This document shows positions 52,830 through 63,139 of a stretch of 64,000 nt of DNA, piece after piece (within the stretch, counting starts at the first letter, position 1; every line of letters begins with the position of its first letter). A program made the position numbers and the translations under genes. The stretch comes from Symbiodinium natans. Its lineage: Eukaryota; Sar; Dinophyceae; Suessiales; Symbiodiniaceae. The stretch is from assembly GCA_905221605.1 (NCBI GenBank), contig CAJNDS010000050.1:1-64000 (forward strand), given 5' to 3'. The notes under the pieces were generated by a model that searched no databases, was not told the DNA's origin, and was given only the letters and a program-made list of their open reading frames with translations.

Positions 52830-53620
52830 AGAAGCACGTGCTGCAAACTGAGACCAACGCCGCCCCGTCGGAGTTGATCTCTCGAATCGAGTCCCCAAGG
52901 ACCGTGCTAAAAACCTCGCAGCCAAGGCCAAGAGTAGTGCAAAAGGTCCCAGAGTCCTCCGACACTCTGAGTATCCCCGAGCTCCAGACCAAGGTGCCCA
53001 CGCACCGACCTGGCGCTGGCAGAAGGGAAGAGTTCCATGTACTGATTCTGATAAGCCGGCTTTGGGCAAGGAGCCATCCGACTCGGATCATTCAAGTCTG
53101 CAAGCCCCGGCTGATGTTTCTCCTCCACGTAACAGGCCAGAAAGGCAAGTTCCGCCCATGAGGGCGCAGGGCCGCCACCAGTCGCGCAGAGGCCCTCCCA
53201 CCGAGCTCCTTCACTGATCATGAATCTCCGGTTTAGGGTTTAGGGTTTAGGGTTCAGGGCTCAGGGTTAAGGTTTTATAACGGTTTAGGGTATAGGGTTT
53301 AGGTCGTCCATAAGACCCTCCGCATTTACCGCGACAGCTCTGCTTGTGCAGCCGTGGTAACAACAGTGCCATATATCTGGAGAGCACTGGCGCATTACCG
53401 TCGCTACATCCTCAGCGGGTGCGTTGCAGCTGCATCTGGTGAAGATGCATCCTTGGTCCGAAAACAGGTTGTGCACACGAGTGAGAGCAGGATTCGTCCC
53501 CAGGAATGCCATTCAACTATTCTTGCCTCGTCTGCTGGGTCAGGTCCTGCGAACATCATGTTACATGGGACTCCCGTTGATAGCAACTGCTGCCGCAGCA
53601 TGCAATGAACAAGGTACTGT
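52830..53620. other. Exon-like frames on both strands, unresolved
   Basis: Plus frame 52730-53161 (SELISRIESPRTVLKTSQP) overlaps minus frames 53091-52741 (GDSIREINSDGAALVSVCST) and 53221-52907. Plus 53450-53612 has FVPRNAIQLFLPRLLGQVLR and ends at a good donor, CAAG|GTACTG, while minus 53512-53285 is also plausible. A TTTAGGG run lies at 53230-53310. I cannot choose a strand. Confidence 0.25.
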
Positions 53621-53917
53621 CAGTACGACCTACAGGCTCTCGCAGCAAAGGTCCTCCGTTGGCCAGAGCCTCAAAACCCCGTCCCAAGCGTAAGCCACCT
53701 GTCAACAGGGGAATGACATAAGGAACGCCAGAATCCCTGAACTCAGGGGATCAAGCCCCCGGGCTCCTCTGAGGGGAGAGGCGACTGCGGGGCATTTCAA
53801 GAATTTGCAAAGATACTCTGTTAGGATGCGACATCTGACGTACACACAGCCACGAGGATCGAAGCTTGAGGGTTTGACGGGCGTTTGAGGAGATCTCAGG
53901 GCTTCCCTGATAGTATG

Positions 53918-54052
53918 TAGTATGCTGCAGTATACTGTAGTATACTGTAGTATGCTGTAGCATACTGTAGCATACTGTAGTATGCTGTAGTGTACTGTAG
54001 CATACTGTAGTATACTGTAGTGTACTGTAGTATACTGTAGTATACTATGTAT
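53918..54052. repeat. AGTATACTGT decamer array
   Basis: Thirteen or so 10-bp units AGTATACTGT with A/G variants (AGTATGCTGT, AGCATACTGT, AGTGTACTGT). The core AGTATACT is a perfect palindrome, and the period is close to one DNA helical turn. Confidence 0.9.
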
Positions 54053-54079
54053 AAAACAGATGGTAGTTTATAGTCTACT

Positions 54080-54550
54080 ACAGTATGGCTTAGCGCTTAG
54101 AGTTGAGGGTTGAGGCGTGTGTTGAACTTATACGAAACACTCCCCAGGCCCTTATGTACAAGAGCATATAGAAGACTAGCTTCGGGTAGTTGAGGGTATG
54201 GCTTTAAGGGCTTCAGGGGCAGAATGCTAGGCTTCGAGGATAGGATTTACGGCGGGTTCAAGAGTTCGGGCTTGAGGGGAAAGCAGGCAAGCTACAGTTT
54301 AGGGCTCTACGGGCTTCAGTGAAGGATGGTTTAAGGCTCAGGGCTTAGCGCGTGCTTCAGGTCTTAGAGGTTCAACGGTTTAGAGTTGAGGGTTTCAGTG
54401 TTCATAGGGTTTAGAGGATTTGGAGGTTTAGGGCTTCAACTTGAAGGTTTGGGGTTTGGAGATTTCGCCTTCTAGGGGCGTTAAAGTTTAAGGTTTCATG
54501 GCTGAATGGGTTGAGTGAAGCTTGGGGCTTAGTTTAGGGCTCAACAGCTC
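54080..54550 (+). repeat. Highly degenerate G-rich telomere-like region
   Basis: Many GGTTTAGGG, GGTTGAGGG, GGGCTTCAGGG and GGGTTTAGAG phrases spread over about 450 bp with no exact period. Probably a decayed TTTAGGG array. No gene. Confidence 0.5.
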
Positions 54551-54760
54551 TTTCGTATAGGTGTAGGGCGTAACTAGATGGCCCTTTTCAGCTGCAGTAC
54601 GAAGAGGCGTGCATTACTCCATCTGCTCTGGCCCGGTCCTTGTCTGGACCCAAAACCTCCGCAACAAGCATGCCACCACCAAGTGGCCACGCGAAGCTGC
54701 GAGGACAAATGGCGTGGCGCCATCTGCTACGGCCAGACTCCAACAACAAGCGTCCCTCCG
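54550..54760 (-). pseudogene. Decayed 3' continuation of the ankyrin array
   Basis: Beyond the stop, shifted frames still encode APLHFAAARGHLTEGRLLLE and then ADGATPFVLAASRGHL-like units with further shifts and a stop. At least two more repeats once followed, so the present stop is secondary. Confidence 0.7.
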
Positions 54761-56440
54761 TCAAGTGGCCACGCGCAGCTGCGAAATGAAGTGGCGCAAC
54801 TCCGCACCAAACTCCAGCAACAAGCGTGCCACCGCCCAGTGGCCGTTCTGAGCTGCAATAAACAGGGGCGTAGCTCCGTCTGCTAGGGCGGCATTGCTGT
54901 CCGCACCAGACTCCAACAACAAGCGTGCCACCGCCAAGTGGCCACGCGCAGCTGCGAAATGAAGTGGCGTGGTTCCATCCGCTTTAGCCGAGTCCTTGTC
55001 CGCACCAAACTCCAGCAACAAGCGTGCCACTTCCACGTTGCCCGTCTCGGCTGCGATGAGAAGTGGCGTGGTTCCACCTGCGAAGGCTACGTCCTTGTTC
55101 GCACCAAACGCCAGCAACAAACGTGCCACGTCCGAGTGCCCGTTCTGAGCTGCGACATGAAGAGGTGCGGCTCCATTTGTTTTAGCCAAGTCCTTGTCCG
55201 CACCAGATTCGAGCAACAAGCGTACCACTTCCAAGTGGCCCTCCCGAGCTGCAATGAAAAGCGGCGTGGCTCGTTTTGATTTGGCCAAGTCCTTGTCTGC
55301 ACCAAACTCCAGCAACAACCGTGCCATTTCCAAGTGGCCCTCCCGAACCGCAATGAAAAGGGGCGTGGCTCCGTCTTCTTTGGGCAAGTCCTTGCCCGCA
55401 CCAGACTCCAGCAATAAGCGCGCCACTTCCAAATGGCCGTTCTGGACTGCAACATGCATTGGCGTGGCTCCGCTGGATAAAGCCAGATCCTTGTCCGCAC
55501 CAAATTCAAGCAACAAGCGTACCACTTCCAAGTGGCAATCGCAAGCTGCAATAAACAGGGGCGTGGCTCCACCTACCACAGCCAAGTCCTTGTCCGCACC
55601 AAATTCCAGCAATAAACGCGCCACATCCGAGTGGCCCTCTTGAGCTGCAACAAAAAGCGGCGTGGCTCCATGTACCATGAGTGGGTCCTTGTCCGCACCA
55701 AATTCCAGCAACAACCGCGCCACTTCCAAGTGGCCTTTCTGAGCTGCAAGAAAGAGGGGCGTGGCTCCGTCTCGCTTGGGCATATCCTTGCCCGCACCAA
55801 ACTCCAGCAACAAGCGCGCCGCATCCAAGCGACCCTGCTCAGCTGTGATACAGAGAGGTGTGGAGCCATCTGGAAGGGCCAGATCCTTGTCCGCCCCGAA
55901 CTCCAGCAGCAATCGTGCCACTTCCAAGTGGCCATTCTGAGCTGCGAGAAGAAGAGGCGTGGCTCCAGTATCTTCAGTTTGGTTTGATCCCGCACCAGCT
56001 TCGAGCAGCAATCCTGTGGCTACTTTCTTGCCCGACCTAGCTGCAACATGTAACGCCGTCATGTTGTGCTGCGCCGTTCGGTTCGGATTTTGGGGTCGCT
56101 GCAAGATTGCTTCTAGTTGTTGTGTATCGTCTGCCTCCACTACATGGACCAGCCTGTCAATGTGATCGCCAGAGGTCTCGGCAAAGTCCACAATGAGCAG
56201 GTGCAACAGGCAAGGTGCTTCCAGAACCTCCTCGTCCGACAGAACTTGCGCATCTTCCTGCAGGAGCCGCTGTCGAAAGCGCGGATGTCCGCAGAGCTTC
56301 TGGAGATGGACTTTGAGGGCGCGCACGTGGCCCGTAGCAGTGTCTCCAATAATGCTTTGCAACTTCTCTGGCTCCAGGCAAGCCAGCTCGCGGCCGGTAA
56401 CCATCATCTGAACACGCAACATTGCTGCAACACGTGACAT
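54761..56440 (-). CDS. Ubiquitin-like / ankyrin-repeat protein
   Basis: An open frame of 559 codons. The start is ATG 56440, or perhaps the seventh codon (MLRVQMMVTG), which better matches the usual beginning of these proteins. Residues 7-85 form a ubiquitin-like fold segment (LKVHLQKLCGHPRFRQRLLQ, then LHLLIVDF). From about 122 to the end come 12 complete and one partial ankyrin repeats of 33 residues with the pattern DGATPLFIAAQNGHLEVARL then LLEFGADKD. The DNA units (99 bp) are very alike, which points to recent tandem expansion. The frame ends in a run-on tail (ELRHFISQLRVAT) produced by a small deletion that shifts the frame inside the next repeat. Ankyrin arrays bind proteins; the partner is unknown. 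Intronless over its whole length. Confidence 0.85.
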   Translation of the reverse strand: MSRVAAMLRVQMMVTGRELACLEPEKLQSIIGDTATGHVRALKVHLQKLCGHPRFRQRLLQEDAQVLSDEEVLEAPCLLHLLIVDFAETSGDHIDRLVHVVEADDTQQLEAILQRPQNPNRTAQHNMTALHVAARSGKKVATGLLLEAGAGSNQTEDTGATPLLLAAQNGHLEVARLLLEFGADKDLALPDGSTPLCITAEQGRLDAARLLLEFGAGKDMPKRDGATPLFLAAQKGHLEVARLLLEFGADKDPLMVHGATPLFVAAQEGHSDVARLLLEFGADKDLAVVGGATPLFIAACDCHLEVVRLLLEFGADKDLALSSGATPMHVAVQNGHLEVARLLLESGAGKDLPKEDGATPLFIAVREGHLEMARLLLEFGADKDLAKSKRATPLFIAAREGHLEVVRLLLESGADKDLAKTNGAAPLHVAAQNGHSDVARLLLAFGANKDVAFAGGTTPLLIAAETGNVEVARLLLEFGADKDSAKADGTTPLHFAAARGHLAVARLLLESGADSNAALADGATPLFIAAQNGHWAVARLLLEFGAELRHFISQLRVAT

Positions 56441-56699
56441 CCCTCGATCTCTACTGGAAGGCCCGCGACCCTATGCAAACACTGAAAGCCTAAAGAACCA
56501 CAAGCCCTAAAGCCCAAACGAAACCCTCAAGGGCAGGGTGCAAGCGATGTCTGCTTCTTGCATGCCGAAACGAGACGAAAGCTCCAAGTCGATGGGGAGG
56601 AAAGAAAGGCGCAATGATTGTCCTGTAGCTGCAGCTACGACACCCTAAATCCCCAAACGGTTCCGGAACCCAAATCCTGAGCACCCTAGAGCCAGAAAA

Positions 56700-57270
56700 C
56701 GCCCAACCCTAAACCCTCTAAAACCTCAGACCCTTTAGAGAAAAGGCAGCATCTGTGTCAGTTGTGAAGTGTTGTGTAAACCGGCCCTAAACCCTAAACC
56801 CTAAACCCTAAACCCCAAACCCTAAACCCTAAACCCTCAACCGCAGGCACCTGTTGCAAGGGCGGCCGCTGCAAAGCTGCCAAGGCATAACCTCCCCAGC
56901 GCACAAGCTTCACGGCCCTCTGCTGTAGGCTTGAGGGCTCAGGGCTCAGGGCTCAGAGCTTAGGGTTTAGGGTTTAGGGCTCCGAGATGCCCCTGCACTG
57001 CAACCCCCTTCCTAGCCACAGCCCTCAGTTCGAGAGGGGCCCACAGGACCACATGAGCAGGTCCAAGCAATGAGGCTCTTGGAGGGTCCATAACCCTAAG
57101 TGCATCCGGCAGATGTGAAGATTGCGCCTAACAAAATTATTGGATGTCATGGATTCGGGATACCCGGATGTGCCCCACCCTACATGGCCGTAAAGCAGGC
57201 CAGGCCCTCTTTTGAGACGCAAGGAGTTTTTAGGGTCCCTAAACCCTAAACTCCTAAACCCTAAAGGCTA
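56700..57270. repeat. Scattered CCCTAAA and TTTAGGG runs
   Basis: CCCTAAA runs at about 56701-56735, 56785-56840 and 57234-57268, and a TTTAGGG run in the opposite direction at 56935-56985. Unique sequence between them shows no gene. Confidence 0.85.
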
Positions 57271-57837
57271 ACCCAGCATAAGCTCTCCATATATGGCCCA
57301 CGGAGCTGGCAAAAGGGCGGCTTCATGGATGTTTTCCATGAGCTCCTTCTGAAAAACCTTCTGCGCTTTTATCTTACAGACGACTGTATGCCTAACGGCT
57401 ATAACTACGACAGGACAACGCAGAAAGAATGTCGAAGCACGATCAACTACCAATCATTCTTCTATTCGCACTACCCTTGTGGCACAACCCCCTCCCTGCC
57501 AGTCCCCCAACACTAGAACCCCCACGCCCCCCGCGCCCCTCCCCGCCTCCCCGAACCCGCCCCCCCCGACACACTCCACACTTCTTCGCAGACTGTAGCC
57601 CTATACGGTGAGTTCTCTACATGATGGTCCCGTTTTGGCTACCCTACATGAGAGCGGCCGCCTTATAATACGGACCCTGAAAACAACCACAGCTGGGAGA
57701 AGCGAGCACACAGACACCCAGACACCCCCACAGCCTCCGAAGCGCCAGAGATCGGTTGCGCGTCGCGCGCGACGGTCCGCCCTCCCAGGGTCGGCAAAGA
57801 ATGGGCCCAGTGGGGGTTTCTCTGCAGGTTGAAGTTG

Positions 57838-57940
57838 CGGGATTCATATATGGGAATTTCCCAGACTTTTGGGGTTCCTATAAAAAGGATTATACTAGTT
57901 CATAAGGGTTACCCAAACTCTTGGAAACCCCCATATTCTG
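57838..57940. mobile_element. Divergent palindromic element
   Basis: GGGATTCATATATGGGAATTTCC at the left and CTTGGAAACCCCCATATTCTGG at the right, with inner GGGGTTCCTATAAAAAGG. It resembles the TAGGGGTACC family in size and in the GGAAACCCCC end, but matches poorly. Confidence 0.4.
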
Positions 57941-57967
57941 GGGATTCCGTGATCCATTTCGGGCACA

Positions 57968-58262
57968 AGGAACCCTAAACCCTAAACCCTAAACCCTCAA
58001 CCCTCAACCCTCAACCCTCAACCCTAAACCCTAAACCTTAAACCCTAAACCCTAAACCCTAAAGAGGCATCCTCAGTTGCCCTGTCCGCCTCCGGCGCTC
58101 GCCTCGTCAGTGCCATCGCTCAGTGAGGCACCGCCTTCTGCCGACTTGAGGCTGTTGCTGAGGCAGTGGCAGCCGTCAGAAAACTCCAATAGGTTTAGGG
58201 TTTAGGGTTTAGGGTTTAGGGTTTAGGGTTTAGGGTATTAGGGTATTAGGGTTTAGGGTTAG
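57968..58262. repeat. Two opposed telomere-like arrays
   Basis: CCCTAAA/CCCTCAA units at 57971-58065 and TTTAGGG units with GGGTATTA variants at 58192-58262 face each other around 130 bp of unique sequence. Confidence 0.9.
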
Positions 58263-58424
58263 GCACTCACGGCAGAGTCTGGGCAGCATGTCGTGCGCGA
58301 AGGGGGCGCGCTCTCTTACCATTTTGCAAATTCACCCTTGCGTAGGAGTCATTGATGCCTCCTTCGTTAACGGGGCCCCATCTGATCTCTTTGGAGCAGG
58401 TGCGGCTACTGGGAATCGCGCAGG

Positions 58425-58793
58425 ATGAACTCTCAACAAAGTAGAAAAGACAGCTCGGATCTTCGAGGCCTTCGAGTCTTCGGTACCAGCTGGGTCCATT
58501 CTGCGCAAGCTAAGCTAGAAACTACCCTGGAGATCGTGAGACGGGCGCGAAGATCAGAGATGGTACATGAAGGAGTGGACTGCAAGCAGCTCGCTCCTGG
58601 GGTCTTTCTTCGCGTGAAAAAAAGGAGCCGACCTACTGTAGACAGCTGCTGTCTGTCCCTGTGCTGCGAGTTGTGTTCTGGTGGCCTAGCCGTGGTGGCA
58701 AAAAAGAAAAAGGAAGAAACAAAGACGAAGATGCTGGTAGGAGTTGGAAGAGTCACAGTAGTTGCAGTCGCACGCAGTCCGTGTTGTCTATAG
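58425..58793 (+). CDS. Hypothetical open frame, 122 codons
   Basis: The plus-strand frame has helical, basic composition (AQAKLETTLEIVRRARRSE) and a Lys/Glu stretch. A minus-strand frame of 107 codons overlaps. Unrecognised. Confidence 0.2.
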   Translation: MNSQQSRKDSSDLRGLRVFGTSWVHSAQAKLETTLEIVRRARRSEMVHEGVDCKQLAPGVFLRVKKRSRPTVDSCCLSLCCELCSGGLAVVAKKKKEETKTKMLVGVGRVTVVAVARSPCCL

Positions 58794-58799
58794 TGACAG

Positions 58800-60190
58800 C
58801 AGACCGAGGATGCGGGAAGCTCAGCTGCTGGTATTCAGAACCTGTGACACAGACCAGTCTTTCCGGAAAACCTCGTCCCAGCTAGAAAGGCCCGGCCGCC
58901 GCATCCCAAGAAGCCCAGAAGGCATGATCGGCCGAGCAGCAACAGCCCACAGAACTGGTTTTCATCGAGCGTAAGGCTGCAAGACCTTGGCGATTTGCTT
59001 TTGGGAAGTAGAAGCAGAGCTATAACCCGGAGACAGGACTGCTTTCATGTCGTATCTTACAATGTCCAACACAGAACAACATCGACAGCTAAACACGGCC
59101 ATACAAAAACAGACAATACAAGTTTGCCGCAGTGCGTACTCCGAGGCCGAGGCCCATCTCCCGCGTCAGCATGGCGCCGAAAAATTCTGATCAGCTCCTC
59201 CTGTGCCAGCGGTGGAGCTTTGTGCTTTTGAAACGTTGCGGCAGCGGTCGCAAACCTTTAAAGCAATGCTCCCCGAGTCGTGGGTGCGCCCCAGATCATC
59301 CAGATCCATGGGCTCCATAGAAGGCATGCCACCAGCGCTAGATGTTCCTCCCTTGAACCCTCACATGTCGCCCCGTGAACGACATCAAAGCTCCACCTTG
59401 TCTGGAGGATCACGGCCCAGATCTCCATACAGCCTGACCACAACGCAACAAGGGCCGACGATGCACGTCTACCAAGCCTCAGCACACAGCTGCGATGTCT
59501 AGGGCGTTGATCCACAAGACTCAAGGCATTGGCCTCAACGCCAACTTGCCCTGCCACACCTCCAGGCCAATCCTTAGAGGGCCAGCAAGTGCGCAGTGAG
59601 TAACACAAAATTGGGGCTCAAGAACTTAGGGGTTTGCTGTGTTAGCGGGGTTCCTCGAATAATCACTATAGTGACTACAGTACTTCGGGGGGGCGGGGGG
59701 GGAGGGGGCAAGCATCTTCCAAGATCTGTCACGCGTAGGATGGAGACTAGCCGTAGAGTTGGGGCTTTGAAACCCCAAGCCCCAAAACCCCAAAACCCAA
59801 AACCATAAACCTTAGCCCCTAAGCCCTCAGGGCCCCCAAACCCCGAAAACACGCGGCACCTAAACAAAAAAAACCCGAATCCCTAAACCCTTCGGGGCCT
59901 TTGGGGGGGTCTTGGGGGCTCGGGGGTCGCAAGCCCGGGTCTCGAGCCGTCCGTTGACCATCCCGGCAGCGGCCATGTAGCGGCGAGCCTGGCGTAGCGA
60001 CCCGAAACCTCAAAACCGCATTATGTCTGTATATACCTCTTTAGCTAGATTCACATCAGCATGTATATCGTACGTACACTGTGTCAATAGACTATCATCC
60101 TTCATGTGCTAAATCCAGTTGAGGGCCTCCGAGCCGGTTGATCCCCAGCTCTTCGAGCCCGGTACAACTTGAGAGGCCCGGAATGAGGTA
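58800..60190. other. No supported gene
   Basis: Short frames occur on both strands (for example 59132-59502 plus, 59608-59258 minus). A G-rich GGGGGGAGGGGG-like run lies near 59688-59710 and degenerate telomere-like AAACCCC/CCCTAAG units at 59765-59895. Confidence 0.3.
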
Positions 60191-60272
60191 CGAGCACAGT
60201 ATTAGAATCCCATGAAGGGTATATCATGGTATATATAGGGCCCTAGCTACTCCCTTCAAGGATACATATAGG

Positions 60273-60342
60273 GCCCTATGTAATCCCTTAAAGGGTATCT
60301 ATAGGGGCCCCACATTCCCTCATGCCCTACTCTAAGAACCAG
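60273..60342. mobile_element. Half copy of the CTGG(T/C)TCTTAG hairpin element
   Basis: CCCTATGTAATCCCTTAAAG and the end CTCTAAGAACCAG match the right half of the full element at 61795-61897. The left arm is not recognisable. An upstream ATATATAGGGCCCTAGCTAC duplicate (60225-60250) suggests an internal duplication. Confidence 0.65.
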
Positions 60343-60479
60343 GAGGCAGATCTGAGCAGAGGCAAACGGGCCTTGTAGCGAATCCAGGAAGGCCTCAGGT
60401 CCAGGCTACGTGATGGCTCTGTTCTCAAGGGAACATCGCACCTGCTAGGAGCTCAGAACCCTTTGTGCGCCTCTAGGAA

Positions 60480-60740
60480 ATGCGCCCCCTCAGGTCTGAG
60501 GCACAAGCTCCTGCAGCATCTGCCTCTGGCCAAGCACTGTGTAGGCTTGCACTATGGAATACTCTTTTCCTCGAAGCATGGGAGCAAGGCAGTGAAGGGA
60601 GAAGCTTTCAAAAGCTGAGGCCGGTCGCCTCGCGGTGGAAGCAGCCATGGAGCCCAGGGAGTAGTAGCCTTCGGCTGAAGAACCGTGAACTAACTGCCCC
60701 CAAAGACTACGAACAGGTCGGTGTTCAGTATCTCCCCGGT
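60480..60740 (+). CDS. Possible exon, unknown product
   Basis: The plus-strand frame after a CCCCCTCAG|G acceptor-like site encodes CRLALWNTLFLEAWEQGSEG and RLKNRELTAPKDYEQVGVQY. The rest of the 131-codon frame is low-complexity CCCTGAAAA-type repeat. Unrecognised. Confidence 0.2.
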
Positions 60741-60829
60741 AAGACTCGGAACATGCAAACCATCACAAGAGCAAGCAAATGCGACCAGACTGAAGTACTT
60801 ATAACCTATACAAAAACCACTTCTCCCAA

Positions 60830-61040
60830 CCCTGAACACCTCCAAACCCTCGACCCCAAACCCCGGAAACCCTGAAAACTCCAAAAACTCTTGGAAACCC
60901 TTGCTCAAAAACCCTTGGAAGCGCTTGGAAAATTTGGCAACCCTTGGAAACCCTTAGAAAATTTTGGAAACCCTTGGAAAAGCTTGGAAACGCCTGGAAA
61001 CCCTTGGAAACCCTGGAAAGCCTGGAGACGAAAACCCTGA
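60830..61040. repeat. AACCCTTGGAAA repeats
   Basis: Imperfect units of AAACCCTTGGAA/AAACGCTTGGAA with AAATTTTGG variants over about 200 bp. Confidence 0.75.
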
Positions 61041-61137
61041 AAACCCAAAAGGAGGGCCTCGGAAGAGCCCTTTTCGGTCGCAGGAACCGCACAGGTAGAA
61101 GCCGCAGGTCGTGCACTGTCAGGAGTCGGGTTTTTGG

Positions 61138-61275
61138 GGGGGTTAGGGTTTAGGGTTTAGGGTTTGGGGTTTAGGGTTTAGGGTTTGGGGTTTAGGGTTT
61201 AGGGTTTAGGGTTTAGAGTTTAGGGTTTAGGGTTTGGGGTTTAGGGTTTAGAGTTTCAGACGTTTGGGAACTTTA
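61138..61275 (+). repeat. Interstitial TTTAGGG/TTTGGGG array
   Basis: About seventeen units alternating TTTAGGG with TTTGGGG and TTTAGAG variants. Confidence 0.9.
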
Positions 61276-61794
61276 GGGTTCAGGGTTAATTCGGATGCTG
61301 CGGAAAGAGTTTTCGGGCTTCGGGAGCTTGGGATTGGGCTTGAGGATCTGTAGTATCTACGGGGAGTAAAGATGGTTGTCTTGGGCTTGGCGCTTGCTTG
61401 TTAAACCAAGGCAGTGAGTTTCAAACCCCAAGCCCCCTAAACTCCCCCTAAAGCAACAGCGCGATCCTGCCTCAAGCCTTCGCTCCGCATTGGCCAGGTT
61501 CTTCTGACAAATGCCTGCGTGCGCCGGGGGTTGGGGGGAAGGGGTTTGGGGGCTTAAAAAACCCAACGCCCTGAGTCCCTAGGTGCAGGGTTCATGGAAT
61601 AGGGGACCATAGGGCCCTTCTGGGTGTGGGGAGTTAGGGCTCTAGGAGCTGCAGGCTTCCTCTGAGATCCTCTGAGGAAGGGACCGCAACAGAAGGAAAA
61701 GCCAGACCCGATCCAGGCCTCAAGATCAGGATCAAGAGGACGCGGCGCAAGGGTGCCCCAATACCCCCAAACCCCACACCCTAAACGGCTGGCG

Positions 61795-61897
61795 CTGGTT
61801 CTTAGTAGGGAATGAGGGAATGAGTAGGTATACCCTATGTAATCCCTTAAAGGGTATATATAGGGCCCTACTTCCCTCGTTCCCTCCTAAGAGCCAG
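61795..61897. mobile_element. 103-bp hairpin element with CTGGTTCTTAG ends
   Basis: The left arm is CTGGTTCTTAGTAGGGAATG then AGGGAATGAGTAGG. The right arm on the other strand is CTGGCTCTTAGGAGGGAACG then AGGGAAGTAGG. The interior is TACCCTATGTAATCCCTTAA then AGGGTATATATAGGGCCC. No open frame. A second, half copy lies at 60273-60342. Confidence 0.75.
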
Positions 61898-62284
61898 GGG
61901 AACGGTTGCATGGAGATCGACTGCTCAGGGGCCAGGCCATTGACCACTGGCTCTCGGATTGCTGCATGGCGTGGCCCTCCAGTGAGATGCGGATGAAAAT
62001 TTACTTGCGACCTTCCCCGAATCCTACAGGATACCGTGCAGCCATACTTGAGTTCAGCAGCTTTGCAGGAAGAGGGCAACCTTACCCTTAAACTTCCCCA
62101 ACACCTTCCTCTGGGGGGTTAAAGCGGTACAGAGTTACCTCGCAAGGTCTTTAGTTCGCCAACCCCTGTAAAAGAGCCCACCCCCCAAGGTCCTGCGCGC
62201 AGTGCGCGTAGACGACCGCCTTGCGCCGGAGGATGTTCTGGATGCCGGGGTCCATCCTCCTCCGTGAGAAGCGTCGCTTTTGGG

Positions 62285-62325
62285 GGGCGCGCTTTGGGGT
62301 TAGGGTTTAGGGTTTAGGGTTTTGA
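62285..62325 (+). repeat. Short TTTAGGG run
   Basis: Three units. Confidence 0.75.
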
Positions 62326-62448
62326 GGCTTCCATGTCTACAGCACTTGGCTCTGTCAACTCAGGGTGCGTCCCCAACCCAGCTCGCAGCAGGGCGCCGAG
62401 GCCTCAGGCGTGAGCGATTCTGAGACAGCCGGGGCTCGTGAGCGCATG

Positions 62449-62547
62449 GGTAGTTTCCTAAATCACGGTCCCTTTTGGGGATTTCGTTTTAAAGGGTGCC
62501 GCCTTACAATGGGTTCCCAAAAGGGGACCATGATTTAGGAAACCACC
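62449..62547. mobile_element. 99-bp hairpin element with GG(T)GGTTTCCTAAATCA ends
   Basis: The left arm is GGTAGTTTCCTAAATCACGG then TCCCTTTTGGG. The right arm on the other strand is GGTGGTTTCCTAAATCATGG then TCCCCTTTTGGG. About 31-bp inverted repeats around a 35-nt centre. No open frame. Confidence 0.8.
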
Positions 62548-62661
62548 ACATCACGAGGCGCCCTTGACCTGGATCAGCACCTCGGGGGCCCAGACCCACA
62601 GAGGCTGCAAACGCACCCTGCCGGCCGAGGGCCAGGGCTGATCCTGAGTGCATCTCTGAGG

Positions 62662-62742
62662 GGGTTTAGGGTTTAGGGTTTAGGGTTTAGGGTTTAGGGT
62701 TTAGGGTTTAGGGTTTAGGGTTTAGGGTTTAGGGTTTAGGGT
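62662..62742 (+). repeat. Interstitial (TTTAGGG)n array, ~11 units
   Basis: Nearly perfect TTTAGGG. Confidence 0.95.
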
Positions 62743-62994
62743 CTCAGGCATCTCAGGGAGAAAGAGGGAGAGAGGACGTTGACGTAAGACTCCGACCACA
62801 TGCCTCATGAGGCCGCAAAGAGGTCAGTGGCACCTCAGCGACAAGACGCACCTTTCCAGCAGCAGGAAGATCTGTTAATAATAATAATCGGAGCCCATGG
62901 AGTCAAGGGGTGGTGGGCTCAGCCACGGACAGCTTTCCGATACTCCAGATGCCAGTCCCAGAATTTCGCGGCAAGCATGCAAAGCTTCTGGCCT

Positions 62995-63042
62995 CAGGGT
63001 TTGGGGTTTAGGGTTTGGGGTTTAGGGTTTAGGGTTTAGGGT
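62995..63042 (+). repeat. TTTAGGG/TTTGGGG run
   Basis: About seven units. Confidence 0.9.
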
Positions 63043-63139
63043 AGCAGGTCTCGGCAGAGGAAGCGCATACAAAGTTATCCAACAATCTGGGTCTCCTGGC
63101 GAAGCTGAGCATCACCCGCCACTTCGCCTGTCGCCGGGA

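Noticed and set aside
55087-55995. Second and third long minus-strand frames, and plus-strand frames, over the ankyrin array
   Set aside because: They are shadows of the 99-bp repeat read in other frames; only the 559-codon frame gives the ankyrin consensus.
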